This document shows positions 1 through 5,380 of a stretch of DNA of 5,494 bases, piece after piece (within the stretch, counting starts at the first letter, position 1; each line of letters opens with the position of its first letter). Under the pieces are notes generated by a model. That model was not told the origin of the DNA. It searched no databases and worked only from the letters and a program-made list of their open reading frames with translations. Origin of the DNA: Candidatus Cibiobacter qucibialis (GTDB lineage Bacteria > Bacillota > Clostridia > Oscillospirales > Ruminococcaceae); the NCBI GenBank assembly GCA_004000625.1, contig SAUS01000111.1, forward strand, positions 1 through 5,494, read 5' to 3'. Both the position numbers and the translations under genes were made by a program.

Positions 1-56
1 GGCATCTGCCGCACCTCGCTCGCCGTATCGGCACTTAGAATTATGCGGTATTGCCT
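1..56. repeat. Partial MITE-like/IS-end repeat, left copy
   Basis: The segment ends in GAATTATGCGGTATTGCCT (38-56). Its reverse complement matches 5381-5399 at 18 of 19 bases, so the two copies face each other across the window. Both copies also carry GGCATCTGC farther inside (here 1-9; right copy 5440-5448), although the sequence between differs. The repeat stops 14 bases short of the stop codon of the SGNH hydrolase gene. This is consistent with a small mobile repeat sitting just downstream of a gene. The inner part lies outside the window, so element length and type (MITE or end of an IS) cannot be decided. Confidence 0.5.
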
Positions 57-70
57 TTGTTTTTCCGGCA

Positions 71-1465
71 CTATGCTTCGGGGGTGCTATCGCTGTTTTC
101 GGATGCCCAGTCGGGGGTATCTCCCGATCCGCTGGTGCCGGAATCTGCGGGCGCATCAGGGGCCGGAGCTTCCGTTGCGGTGGGTTCCTGGGTCGGTTCC
201 TGGGTCGGTTCCTGCGTTGCAGCATTGGGGTCCTGTGCGCCGCAGCGAGTGCAGTAGCCGTTCTGGAAGTCATGCCCCAGGGCATTCACATACTCGCTCT
301 TATAATCCTTGCTGGAATCCTCATTGCAGTGGTAGTAGGTGTAGCCCTGCTCCGTGCAGGTGGGGGCGATGATCTCACTCCAATAGGTGTATTCCGGGTC
401 CGGGGTCGCGGTGGCATAGCTGCCGCTGGTGCCGTCTGCCCAGTCGGGTCCATTGGAAGAACTGCTGTCGCTGGAATCTTCATCGGGAGCTTCAGTGGTT
501 TTGGGCGCTATGGCAGCGGGGGTGCTGGACACAATGTTGCTCGCAACCGAAACATCCTTATCCCCCGTATGGGTAGGCACGGCGGTCAGGGCCGGGCGGG
601 TATCCTCGGTAATGTAACTGTGGGTGCGGATGTAAGTAAACAGCGCATCCATAGCCTGCTCGGTCAGGTGGATACCATCACTGCTCAGCACATAGCCGCT
701 TTTGGCATAGCCAGTGGAGCTGTCCTTCAGCACCTCGGCGCTGTTCAGGAACTTCCAGCCGTTATCCTGGCACATCTGCACCAGGGCTTTGTTGTATTCA
801 TCTACCTGGGTCTGGGTCAGGTTCTGGTTGGAATGCTGCTGGCCCAGCGGCGGAATAGCGTTCACAATGATATCCACACTGGGGTAAGCATCCTGCACAG
901 CCTTGATGCCCTTGGCGTAATCGCTGGCAAAGCTGGAAGCGCTGTAGCTGGAGCTTAAATCGTTGGTGCCAAAGGTCAGGATCACGCGGTGGGGCTGCAT
1001 CAGGGCAACCGCTTCCGGCATCGTCTTGTAGCCGCTGTAGCCCTGGAACTGCACGCAGGCATACGTTGCCAGGGATTTGCCGGACATACCCACCGAGCCA
1101 ATGGCATTATCATAACTGCAATAATTGAAAATGCGGTACATGCGGGCGGTGTTGGAATCGCCAAGGAAGAGTGTTTCGTCCACATAGCTCTGGCCCGCAT
1201 CGGCGCTTTCTTCCAGAATGGTGGAGCTGTACTTGTTGGTATCGATCGTATTCTGGTTTTTATCATAGCTGCTGTCCGCCACAAGGGGTTCCTGGGTGGC
1301 GGCGGAATCCGCTGTGTTATCATTCTGCCGTGTGGTGCTGCCCAAGCCGCGCACAATAAAGAACGCTCCCCCCACGGTGATGAGCACCGCTGCAAAGCAC
1401 AGCACCAACACCAGATACATTTTTTCTTTTACATCCATCCCGGCACGGGTCGTTTGTTTTGCCAT
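71..1465 (-). CDS. Membrane-anchored SGNH/GDSL-family hydrolase with Cys-containing C-terminal module
   Basis: This 464-residue protein is predicted to be an esterase or acetylhydrolase of the SGNH fold acting outside the cytoplasmic membrane; its substrate is unknown. Residues 17-39 form one hydrophobic segment after a basic N-terminus, giving a type II anchor or uncleaved signal. The catalytic blocks are all visible: GDSN at 102-105 (nucleophile Ser104), a Gly in SVGMSGKS near 124-131, GTND at 166-169 (oxyanion Asn168), and DGIHL at 263-267 (Asp263/His266). Residues 285-355 are a Ser/Thr/Asp-rich linker. Residues 356-410 form a module of the APTCTEQGYT...ALGHDF...CTRCG type seen in Gram-positive surface proteins, with Cys370, 380, 405 and 408. 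A TQEP repeat (418-429) and an acidic Pro-rich tail follow. No LPXTG sortase signal is seen. The ATG is preceded by an AAAGGAAA ribosome site. The fold is confident; a role in cell-wall or glycan deacetylation is only inference. Confidence 0.88.
   Translation of the reverse strand: MAKQTTRAGMDVKEKMYLVLVLCFAAVLITVGGAFFIVRGLGSTTRQNDNTADSAATQEPLVADSSYDKNQNTIDTNKYSSTILEESADAGQSYVDETLFLGDSNTARMYRIFNYCSYDNAIGSVGMSGKSLATYACVQFQGYSGYKTMPEAVALMQPHRVILTFGTNDLSSSYSASSFASDYAKGIKAVQDAYPSVDIIVNAIPPLGQQHSNQNLTQTQVDEYNKALVQMCQDNGWKFLNSAEVLKDSSTGYAKSGYVLSSDGIHLTEQAMDALFTYIRTHSYITEDTRPALTAVPTHTGDKDVSVASNIVSSTPAAIAPKTTEAPDEDSSDSSSSNGPDWADGTSGSYATATPDPEYTYWSEIIAPTCTEQGYTYYHCNEDSSKDYKSEYVNALGHDFQNGYCTRCGAQDPNAATQEPTQEPTQEPTATEAPAPDAPADSGTSGSGDTPDWASENSDSTPEA
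183..214. repeat. 12-bp tandem repeat encoding TQEP units
   Basis: The unit GGTTCCTGGGTC occurs at 183-194 and 195-206, and a third partial copy (GGTTCCTG) occurs at 207-214. On the minus strand these encode three TQEP units in the hydrolase C-terminal tail. Because the unit is a multiple of three, gain or loss by slippage would keep the reading frame. The same ATQEP peptide also occurs near residue 57, just outside the membrane anchor. Confidence 0.85.
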
Positions 1466-1612
1466 GATATTTCCTTTCCGTTCCTGGCAGGGTTGCCTGG
1501 TATCTATCAGGGGTGTAATGCCCTTGTATTTTCTGACCTCAATACATAAGTTCTATTTTACACCATTTTGCGCTTCAGCACCAGTGGTTTCCGTTTTTTT
1601 CATATTTTGCAC
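1466..1612 (-). promoter_or_regulatory. Upstream region of the SGNH hydrolase gene; only a weak promoter candidate
   Basis: This region lies between the S-component terminator and the SGNH hydrolase start. Because that terminator separates the two genes, the hydrolase probably has its own promoter here. The best minus-strand match is TAAAAT (1555-1560) with a poor -35, TGGTGC, 17 bases upstream, so the assignment is weak. The ribosome site AAAGGAAA lies just before the ATG. No riboswitch-like structure or other gene was recognised. Confidence 0.3.
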
Positions 1613-1647
1613 AAAAATGGCACCTGCCATTTGCGGCAGGTGCCATT
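1613..1647 (-). terminator. Rho-independent terminator of the ECF S-component gene
   Basis: A perfect 13-bp inverted repeat has arms at 1616-1628 and 1635-1647 and a 6-base loop. On the minus strand it is followed at once by a five-T tract (plus-strand A at 1613-1617, overlapping the stem base). It lies 39 bases past the S-component stop codon and ahead of the SGNH gene, which separates the two transcription units. The plus-strand side has no comparable T-run, so the terminator is mainly one-directional. Confidence 0.9.
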
Positions 1648-1686
1648 CAGGTAATATATTTTATCGCTTATTTTCCATGGCTGCGC

Positions 1687-2352
1687 TTATTCTGGTTTAT
1701 CGGCTGCGGGCAGCAGGTTTGCTTTGCGCAGAGCGGGCACCAGCGCCAGGAACAGCACCACAGCGCACACGGTGGACAGCAGAGAGTTGATCAGGGTAAC
1801 GCCGCTGGTGATTTTGGCCATGGTGGAAGCCAGGTCAGCCTCTTGACCAAAGATATAGCGGTTACGGAAGTAGCCCAGGAACGGGTCGGTGAACACATTG
1901 ACCAGCAGGCCACTGAATGCAGAGCCGATAACGGCAACGTAATACTTAACGCCGTCCGCTGCGCTGAGATCCTGCAGCTTGAACACCTTGTGAGCAAACA
2001 CGCCGCAGACAATGCCGATGATGAATTTAAGGATAAAGGTGGTGATGGCATAGCCCGGATCACCGGCCATGATATCGGCCAAAGCAAGGCCGATGGCACC
2101 AGCCAGGCCACCGGAAACGCCGTCCAGCATCAGGGCGGTCAGTGCGGTAAAGGTGTTGCCCAGGTGGAAAGAAGAACCGGTGCCCAACACGTTGGGAATG
2201 CGGAAAAACTCATACGCAACAAAGCTGAGCGCAGCCATAATACCGATGGTTGCAATTTTTTGGGTGGTGAATTTGGTTTTGCTGAGTGCAGCGATCAGGA
2301 TACCGAGCGCCACAACAACGAACAGCAGGAGCCACATAACAGCAGTAGACAT
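1687..2352 (-). CDS. ECF transporter S component (substrate-binding membrane subunit)
   Basis: This 221-residue integral membrane protein resembles S components of energy-coupling factor importers, close to the riboflavin-type/PF07155 group. Typical features are an Ala-rich first core helix (ATIGIMAALSFVA, 34-46), FHLGN at 62-66, the Gly/Ala-rich GVSGGLAGAIGLALADI (78-94) and GDPGY followed by TFILKFIIGIV (97-115). Approximate helices are 5-23, 33-51, 64-78, 80-96, 103-123, 136-154 and 184-207. That makes seven, one more N-terminal helix than the usual six. No ATPase or T subunit is adjacent, so it presumably uses a shared ECF module (group II arrangement). It is divergent from a MocR regulator, which suggests a B6 vitamer or a PLP-linked compound as substrate; this is inference, and another vitamin is possible. 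The ribosome site GAGGGGAAG eight bases before the ATG supports the start. Confidence 0.85.
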   Translation of the reverse strand: MSTAVMWLLLFVVVALGILIAALSKTKFTTQKIATIGIMAALSFVAYEFFRIPNVLGTGSSFHLGNTFTALTALMLDGVSGGLAGAIGLALADIMAGDPGYAITTFILKFIIGIVCGVFAHKVFKLQDLSAADGVKYYVAVIGSAFSGLLVNVFTDPFLGYFRNRYIFGQEADLASTMAKITSGVTLINSLLSTVCAVVLFLALVPALRKANLLPAADKPE

Positions 2353-2387
2353 TGATGATACTTCCCCTCATTTTGCTATTTTCCCCG

Positions 2388-2419
2388 TTCCTTTGTAGTC
2401 TATTTACTTGACAAAGGAA
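2388..2419. promoter_or_regulatory. 9-bp inverted repeat overlapping the MocR-gene -35
   Basis: TTCCTTTGT (2388-2396) and ACAAAGGAA (2411-2419) are perfect inverted copies separated by 14 bases. The right arm covers part of the TTGACA -35 hexamer of the rightward promoter. In the leftward transcript it would lie in the S-component leader and could form a hairpin. It could be an operator or an RNA structure; the sequence alone does not decide. Confidence 0.4.
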
Positions 2420-2436
2420 ACCGCTTGGGATATGCT
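2408..2436 (+). promoter_or_regulatory. Sigma-A-type promoter of the MocR regulator gene
   Basis: A perfect -35 TTGACA (2408-2413) is followed by a 17-base spacer and the -10 TATGCT (2431-2436, four of six to consensus). Transcription would begin near 2443 and give a leader of about 80 bases. A perfect TATAAT at 2441-2446 on the same strand lacks a well-spaced -35. Confidence 0.7.
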
Positions 2437-2438
2437 CT

Positions 2439-2467
2439 ATTATAATCTTATCTGGCATGATATAAAT
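2439..2467 (-). promoter_or_regulatory. Probable promoter of the ECF S-component gene
   Basis: On the minus strand a perfect TATAAT -10 occupies 2439-2444. The hexamer 17 bases upstream (2462-2467) reads ATTTAT, a poor -35, so the promoter may need an activator. The start would fall near 2432, giving a leader of about 80 bases before the S-component ATG. This -10 is only two bases from the -10 of the opposing MocR-gene promoter. Confidence 0.5.
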
Positions 2468-2499
2468 GGCCAGTAAATTTATTTTTTATGGTGCCAGAT
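2450..2499. promoter_or_regulatory. Candidate MocR operator: inverted half-sites 42 bp apart
   Basis: ATCTGGCA (2450-2457) recurs as its exact reverse complement TGCCAGAT (2492-2499). The 42-bp offset is about four helical turns, so both halves face the same side of the DNA. A partial third copy, GCCAG (2469-2473), lies between them within the palindrome TGGCCA (2467-2472). The pair brackets the weak -35 of the S-component promoter. Widely spaced paired half-sites are known for MocR regulators such as GabR. Assignment to the adjacent regulator is inference. Confidence 0.5.
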
Positions 2500-2523
2500 T
2501 ATAAAACGTAAGGGGGAAGCGCC

Positions 2524-3951
2524 ATGATTGAACTGCATCCTGAAGAAAAAATGCCGCTGTATGAGCAGCTCTATAACGCACTTGCGCATGATATCCGCTC
2601 CGGTGCCTTGCAGCCGGGCAAGGCTTTGCCGGGGCGGCGCACCATGGCGGCCCAGCTTGGCATCAGCACCAACACGGTGGATACTGCCTACCAGATGCTT
2701 GCGGCGGAAGGGCTGGCCGTCACCCGGCCCCGCAGCGGCTTTTTTGTTCAGGAAACCGGCGGCATGCTGCACACCCGCCCGCAGCACAGCGTGGTTCCCG
2801 CCCCAAAAGCCACGCCAAAAAATACAGTCAGCAATCAAGACGATATTTTATACGATTTGTCAACCGGCAGTGTAGATACTTCCCTCTTTCCTGCCCGCAG
2901 CTGGGGGCGCATCCAAAAGGAACTGATGTACCAGCGGCCGGAGCTGCTGCAGCGGGGTGATATGCAGGGGGATGAAAACCTGCGCGCCCAGATTGCCGCC
3001 TACCTTGGCGAATACCGCGGCGTGGACTGCACAGCGGATCAGGTCGTGGTCGGGGCCGGGGTGGAGTACCTGCTGGGCTGCCTGGCACACCTGTTTGCGG
3101 GCAGCACCGCCGCGGTGGAAAACCCCGGCTACAGCCGCACCCGCGCCGTACTGGAAAACAACGGCATCCCCTGCGTACCGGTGGAAATTGACGAAAGCGG
3201 TCTGCCGATCCGCGCGCTGGAGCAAAGCGGAGCCAACCTGTGCTATGTTACCCCCAGCCACCACTTTCCCACCGGCGTTACCATGCCGGCCCCCCGGCGC
3301 GCGCAGCTGTTAGCCTGGGCCGCCGCCAAACCGGGGCGCTTTATCCTAGAAGATGACTATGACTCAGAGTTCCGCTTTGCCACCCGCCCACTGCCCAGCT
3401 TACAGGGCATGTCCGGCGCCAACGGGCCGGTGGTGTACCTGACCACCTTTTCCAAAAGCCTTGCCCCCGGCATGCGCATTGCCTGCATGGTGCTGCCGCA
3501 GGGGCTACTGGAACGCTACCAGAGCGATTTTTCCATGTACGCCAACACCGTCAGCCGATATGAGCAGCAAACACTGTGTGAGTTCATGGCCAATGGTTAT
3601 TTTGCCCGCCATATTGCCCGGATGCGCCTGACCTACAAGCGCCGGATGGAAGCCTTTGCCGCCGCCCTTCACGCCGGGCTGGACCCGGATTTGACGCTGG
3701 CGGGGGCACACTCCGGTCTGCATTTTTTGCTCACATTACCGGGCGCGGGCGGCGAACAGGCCATGGTGCAGGCCGCGGCCAAACAAGGGGTGCGGCTGAA
3801 AGGCTTGAGCGAATATTATATGCAGGATGCCGCTCATTGCCGCCCCGATACTGTGGTGGCGGGCTATTCCGGCCTGCAGGCGGAGGACATTCCCGCCGCG
3901 GCGGCCGCGTTGGGCCGGGCGTGGCGGCAAATGTCACACTCCATCATTTAA
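2524..3951 (+). CDS. MocR/PdxR-family PLP-dependent transcriptional regulator
   Basis: This 475-residue protein fuses a GntR-type winged helix to a fold-type I aminotransferase domain and is predicted to bind DNA as a PLP-responsive regulator. Residues about 8-75 form the DNA-binding domain (PLYEQLYNALAHDI, LPGRRTMAAQLGIS, TNTVDTAYQMLAAEGL). An Ala/Pro/Gln-rich linker covers about 82-105. In the effector domain are GDMQGDENLRAQIAAYL (145-161), ENPGY (199-203), the family signature TPSHHFPTG (243-251), ILEDDYDSEFRF (274-285, cofactor Asp/Tyr) and FSKSLAPGMR (309-318), with Lys311 the expected PLP Schiff-base lysine. All cofactor motifs are intact and the length is typical of the family. It starts at ATG 2524 behind AGGGGG at 2511-2516. 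It is divergent from the ECF S component, its likely target, and may be autoregulated. Regulation of vitamin B6 genes (PdxR-like) fits best, but GABA- or taurine-type regulators share this architecture. Confidence 0.93.
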   Translation: MIELHPEEKMPLYEQLYNALAHDIRSGALQPGKALPGRRTMAAQLGISTNTVDTAYQMLAAEGLAVTRPRSGFFVQETGGMLHTRPQHSVVPAPKATPKNTVSNQDDILYDLSTGSVDTSLFPARSWGRIQKELMYQRPELLQRGDMQGDENLRAQIAAYLGEYRGVDCTADQVVVGAGVEYLLGCLAHLFAGSTAAVENPGYSRTRAVLENNGIPCVPVEIDESGLPIRALEQSGANLCYVTPSHHFPTGVTMPAPRRAQLLAWAAAKPGRFILEDDYDSEFRFATRPLPSLQGMSGANGPVVYLTTFSKSLAPGMRIACMVLPQGLLERYQSDFSMYANTVSRYEQQTLCEFMANGYFARHIARMRLTYKRRMEAFAAALHAGLDPDLTLAGAHSGLHFLLTLPGAGGEQAMVQAAAKQGVRLKGLSEYYMQDAAHCRPDTVVAGYSGLQAEDIPAAAAALGRAWRQMSHSII

Positions 3952-4091
3952 TAGGCACGATACAATGTAGGCCCGTCCGGGGACGCCGACCCCTACAAAT
4001 AATTTATTCGCACATCATAAATTTTGCACGGGCAATACAGCCAGGCTACGGCGGGGTCAGGTGACCCCGCCCTACCGGGCAATTTGCGGCG
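3952..4091. repeat. Intergenic hairpin region, probable dispersed repeat
   Basis: This gap separates two converging genes. Its first hairpin is bounded by TGTAGG (3966-3971) and CCTACA (3992-3997) and has an inner stem CGTCC/GGACG (3974-3978, 3981-3985). The second is a perfect 10-bp inverted repeat, GGCGGGGTCA (4050-4059) and TGACCCCGCC (4062-4071), flanked by CTAC-containing sequence on both sides. Neither has a T-tract on either strand, so they are not standard intrinsic terminators, although they may block transcription from both sides. The shared GTAGG/CCTAC borders suggest one repeat family. No terminator for the regulator gene is otherwise visible. Confidence 0.5.
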
Positions 4092-4946
4092 TTATTCCCC
4101 TGCCCCCATCCTCAGCACCTCCTGCACCGTCTGCTGCCCGTTTTCCGTCAGGGCAAGCTCCCCTTCGGGGCGGCTGGTGAAGCTGGGCAGGGCGGTTTCC
4201 ACTACCAGCGCGGGGACGGTGCTGAAATAGTTGAATACACTTTCCAGCGTGTTCCAGTCCTGCGCCTGCAAATCCGTTAAAATGCGGGCACTGGCCTGCC
4301 GTGCCTGGCCTGGCAGGGCGGCAAGCTGCTGGGGGTTTTGGCGGAATAAGGCCGCGGTGTAAGCTGCCAACAGCCGGGCTGCTCCGGCATCAGTCTGCTC
4401 TGCCCCCAAATCACGCAGAGCGGTTTCGGCAGTGGCAGCCTCGATTTCTGCCACAAAGTTCTGGTGGGGGTCTGTATCCTCCTGCAACGCGGCCATGTCC
4501 AGCCGCACGGTGGTGCCCTGCTCCCAAAAGCTGGCATAGCAGCTGGGCGTGGCCGCAAGGTAGTGTTGCGGGGCGGTACCAAGGGTATCCCCCAGCAGCT
4601 GAGCTGCCCGTGCCGGGCCAGCCGCCAGATAAGCTGCGGCCAGCGTTGTGGTGCCGCTGGGGGCGGCAAGCTGCATGTTGCCGGGCAAGCCGCACAGAGT
4701 CAGCGTGGCGGCAGGGGCATCCATGCGCAGCAGGATAAATTCGGGTTCCTCTTTCTGCACCGCCAACAACAGGCTGCCCATATAGCGGGACGCCGGGTCT
4801 ACCTGCACTGCCGTGCCCGCCGCATTGGCGCGGCGCACGCGCTCCTGCATCTGGCGCTGCATGGCAAAATACTCCACCAGCCCAATCATGGGCAGCAACA
4901 GCAGCAGGGTAAGCGCCAACGCGCTGAAAAATAACCGTATCCGCAT
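4092..4946 (-). CDS. Membrane-anchored protein with a degenerate LytR-CpsA-Psr (LCP)-like domain
   Basis: This 284-residue protein has a basic start (MRIR) and a hydrophobic segment at about 5-24, giving an N-terminal anchor with the rest outside the membrane. Residues about 55-150 follow the LCP layout: FILLRMDAPAATLTLCGLPG matches the usual 'ILVSIDPKTKKVTLLSIPRD' pattern, then TTLAAAYLAAGPARAAQLLG matches 'KINAAYAYGGPELLVKTVE', and HYLAATPSCYASFWEQG matches the 'YYVVVDFDGFKKLVDALGG' region. The later helical part (about 190-250) resembles the tail of that domain. The Arg of the IPRD motif is Gly here (LPGN, 87-90), and the downstream Arg-rich motif is not evident. It therefore probably lacks the phosphotransferase chemistry that joins teichoic acid or capsule polymers to peptidoglycan. 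The ATG follows AAGGAG by eight bases. It is divergent from a small acidic-protein gene. The LCP link rests on pattern reading alone. Confidence 0.6.
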   Translation of the reverse strand: MRIRLFFSALALTLLLLLPMIGLVEYFAMQRQMQERVRRANAAGTAVQVDPASRYMGSLLLAVQKEEPEFILLRMDAPAATLTLCGLPGNMQLAAPSGTTTLAAAYLAAGPARAAQLLGDTLGTAPQHYLAATPSCYASFWEQGTTVRLDMAALQEDTDPHQNFVAEIEAATAETALRDLGAEQTDAGAARLLAAYTAALFRQNPQQLAALPGQARQASARILTDLQAQDWNTLESVFNYFSTVPALVVETALPSFTSRPEGELALTENGQQTVQEVLRMGAGE

Positions 4947-4968
4947 AAAACATACTCCTTTGCCGCAT

Positions 4969-4982
4969 ACTGTAATTACAGT
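4969..4982. promoter_or_regulatory. 14-bp perfect palindrome in a divergent intergenic region
   Basis: ACTGTAATTACAGT is a perfect palindrome in the 90-base gap between the LCP-like gene and the small acidic-protein gene. It contains TGTAAT on both strands, which could act as -10 elements, but no good -35 hexamer is spaced correctly in either direction. An operator for a dimeric regulator shared by both genes is possible. It does not have the TACA-N2-TGTA order of CopY/BlaI-type sites. Confidence 0.4.
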
Positions 4983-5036
4983 TTAGGCCGCCGGAACGCA
5001 GCTTAAACCCAACGCAAAACAAAGGAGTGTTTGCCC

Positions 5037-5312
5037 ATGCTTCATCGCCCTTACGGCCCACGCGGCGCGGAAAGTGAAGACCCCGAATTTTGGACCGACC
5101 TGACGCGGAACAGCGACTTTTTGCCGGAGCCCGGCATTGTCAACCCGGTGCTTCGCAGCGCCCAGGAACCTTATACCCCTGCTGATGCCCACCAGGACCG
5201 GCAGACCATTGACGACGAAAACCTTGCCAGCCACAACGACCCGCTTGGCAGCTGGACCGGCGTTCCCGACCAGGCGGACGAAATGCCGACCCAGGACCAG
5301 GACGACCTGTAA
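5037..5312 (+). CDS. Small acidic hypothetical protein, 91 residues
   Basis: I do not recognise a characterised family. The 91-residue product has no lysine, five arginines and about 20 Asp/Glu, so it is strongly acidic. It has no membrane segment, signal peptide or Cys, and its Pro/Asn/Gln/Asp richness suggests disorder. Near the C-terminus are DPLGSWTGVP (68-77) and QDQDDL (86-91). My impression is that short Clostridial proteins often end in a similar 'DPLGSYTG...QDADDL' pattern, but I cannot confirm this here. The ATG at 5037 is chosen because AAAGGAG (5021-5027) lies nine bases upstream; a TTG at 5031 is only three bases from it. Its own terminator follows 13 bases past the stop, so it appears to be a single-gene transcript divergent from the LCP-like gene. 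Confidence 0.72.
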   Translation: MLHRPYGPRGAESEDPEFWTDLTRNSDFLPEPGIVNPVLRSAQEPYTPADAHQDRQTIDDENLASHNDPLGSWTGVPDQADEMPTQDQDDL

Positions 5313-5325
5313 CCACGCATAAAAT

Positions 5326-5380
5326 AACAGGCACAGCCTTTTGCCGCATTGCGGCGCGTAAGGTTGTGCCTGTTGTTTTT
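5326..5380 (+). terminator. Strong rho-independent terminator after the small acidic-protein gene
   Basis: AACAGGCACAGCCTT (5326-5340) pairs with AAGGTTGTGCCTGTT (5360-5374) over 15 positions with one G-U pair, and GTTTTT follows at 5375-5380. The loop contains a second short stem, GCCGC/GCGGC (5343-5347, 5351-5355), so the hairpin is compound. Transcription of the acidic-protein gene should end here. The repeat element begins directly after the T-tract. Confidence 0.9.

Noticed and set aside
183..214. Possible CRISPR-like short repeats
   Set aside because: The 12-bp units are contiguous, with no spacers, and encode in-frame TQEP repeats.
272..958. 228-codon plus-strand open frame
   Set aside because: It lies antisense within the SGNH hydrolase, which has intact catalytic motifs and a ribosome site; the Gly/Ala/Val-rich translation shows no family features.
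989..1549. 186-codon plus-strand open frame
   Set aside because: It is antisense to the N-terminal half of the SGNH hydrolase and shows no recognisable domain.
1843..2355. 170-codon plus-strand open frame
   Set aside because: It is antisense to the ECF S component; its polar composition is what the complement of a membrane-protein gene would give.
2353..2523. Riboswitch ahead of the S component or regulator
   Set aside because: Predicted leaders are about 80 bases and show no recognised riboswitch core; the symmetric sites suit a DNA-binding regulator better.
4050..4071. Intrinsic terminator for the MocR gene
   Set aside because: The stem is strong, but no T-tract follows on either strand and it lies about 100 bases past the stop codon.
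4969..4982. CopY/BlaI-type operator
   Set aside because: Those sites read TACA-N2-TGTA; here the order is TGTA-AT-TACA.
5031..5036. TTG start two codons upstream for the small acidic protein
   Set aside because: It is only three bases from the AAAGGAG site; the ATG at 5037 has normal spacing.
4411..5061. 216-codon minus-strand open frame overlapping the LCP-like gene
   Set aside because: It is shifted relative to the frame with the good ribosome site, membrane anchor and LCP pattern, and it runs through the divergent intergenic region.
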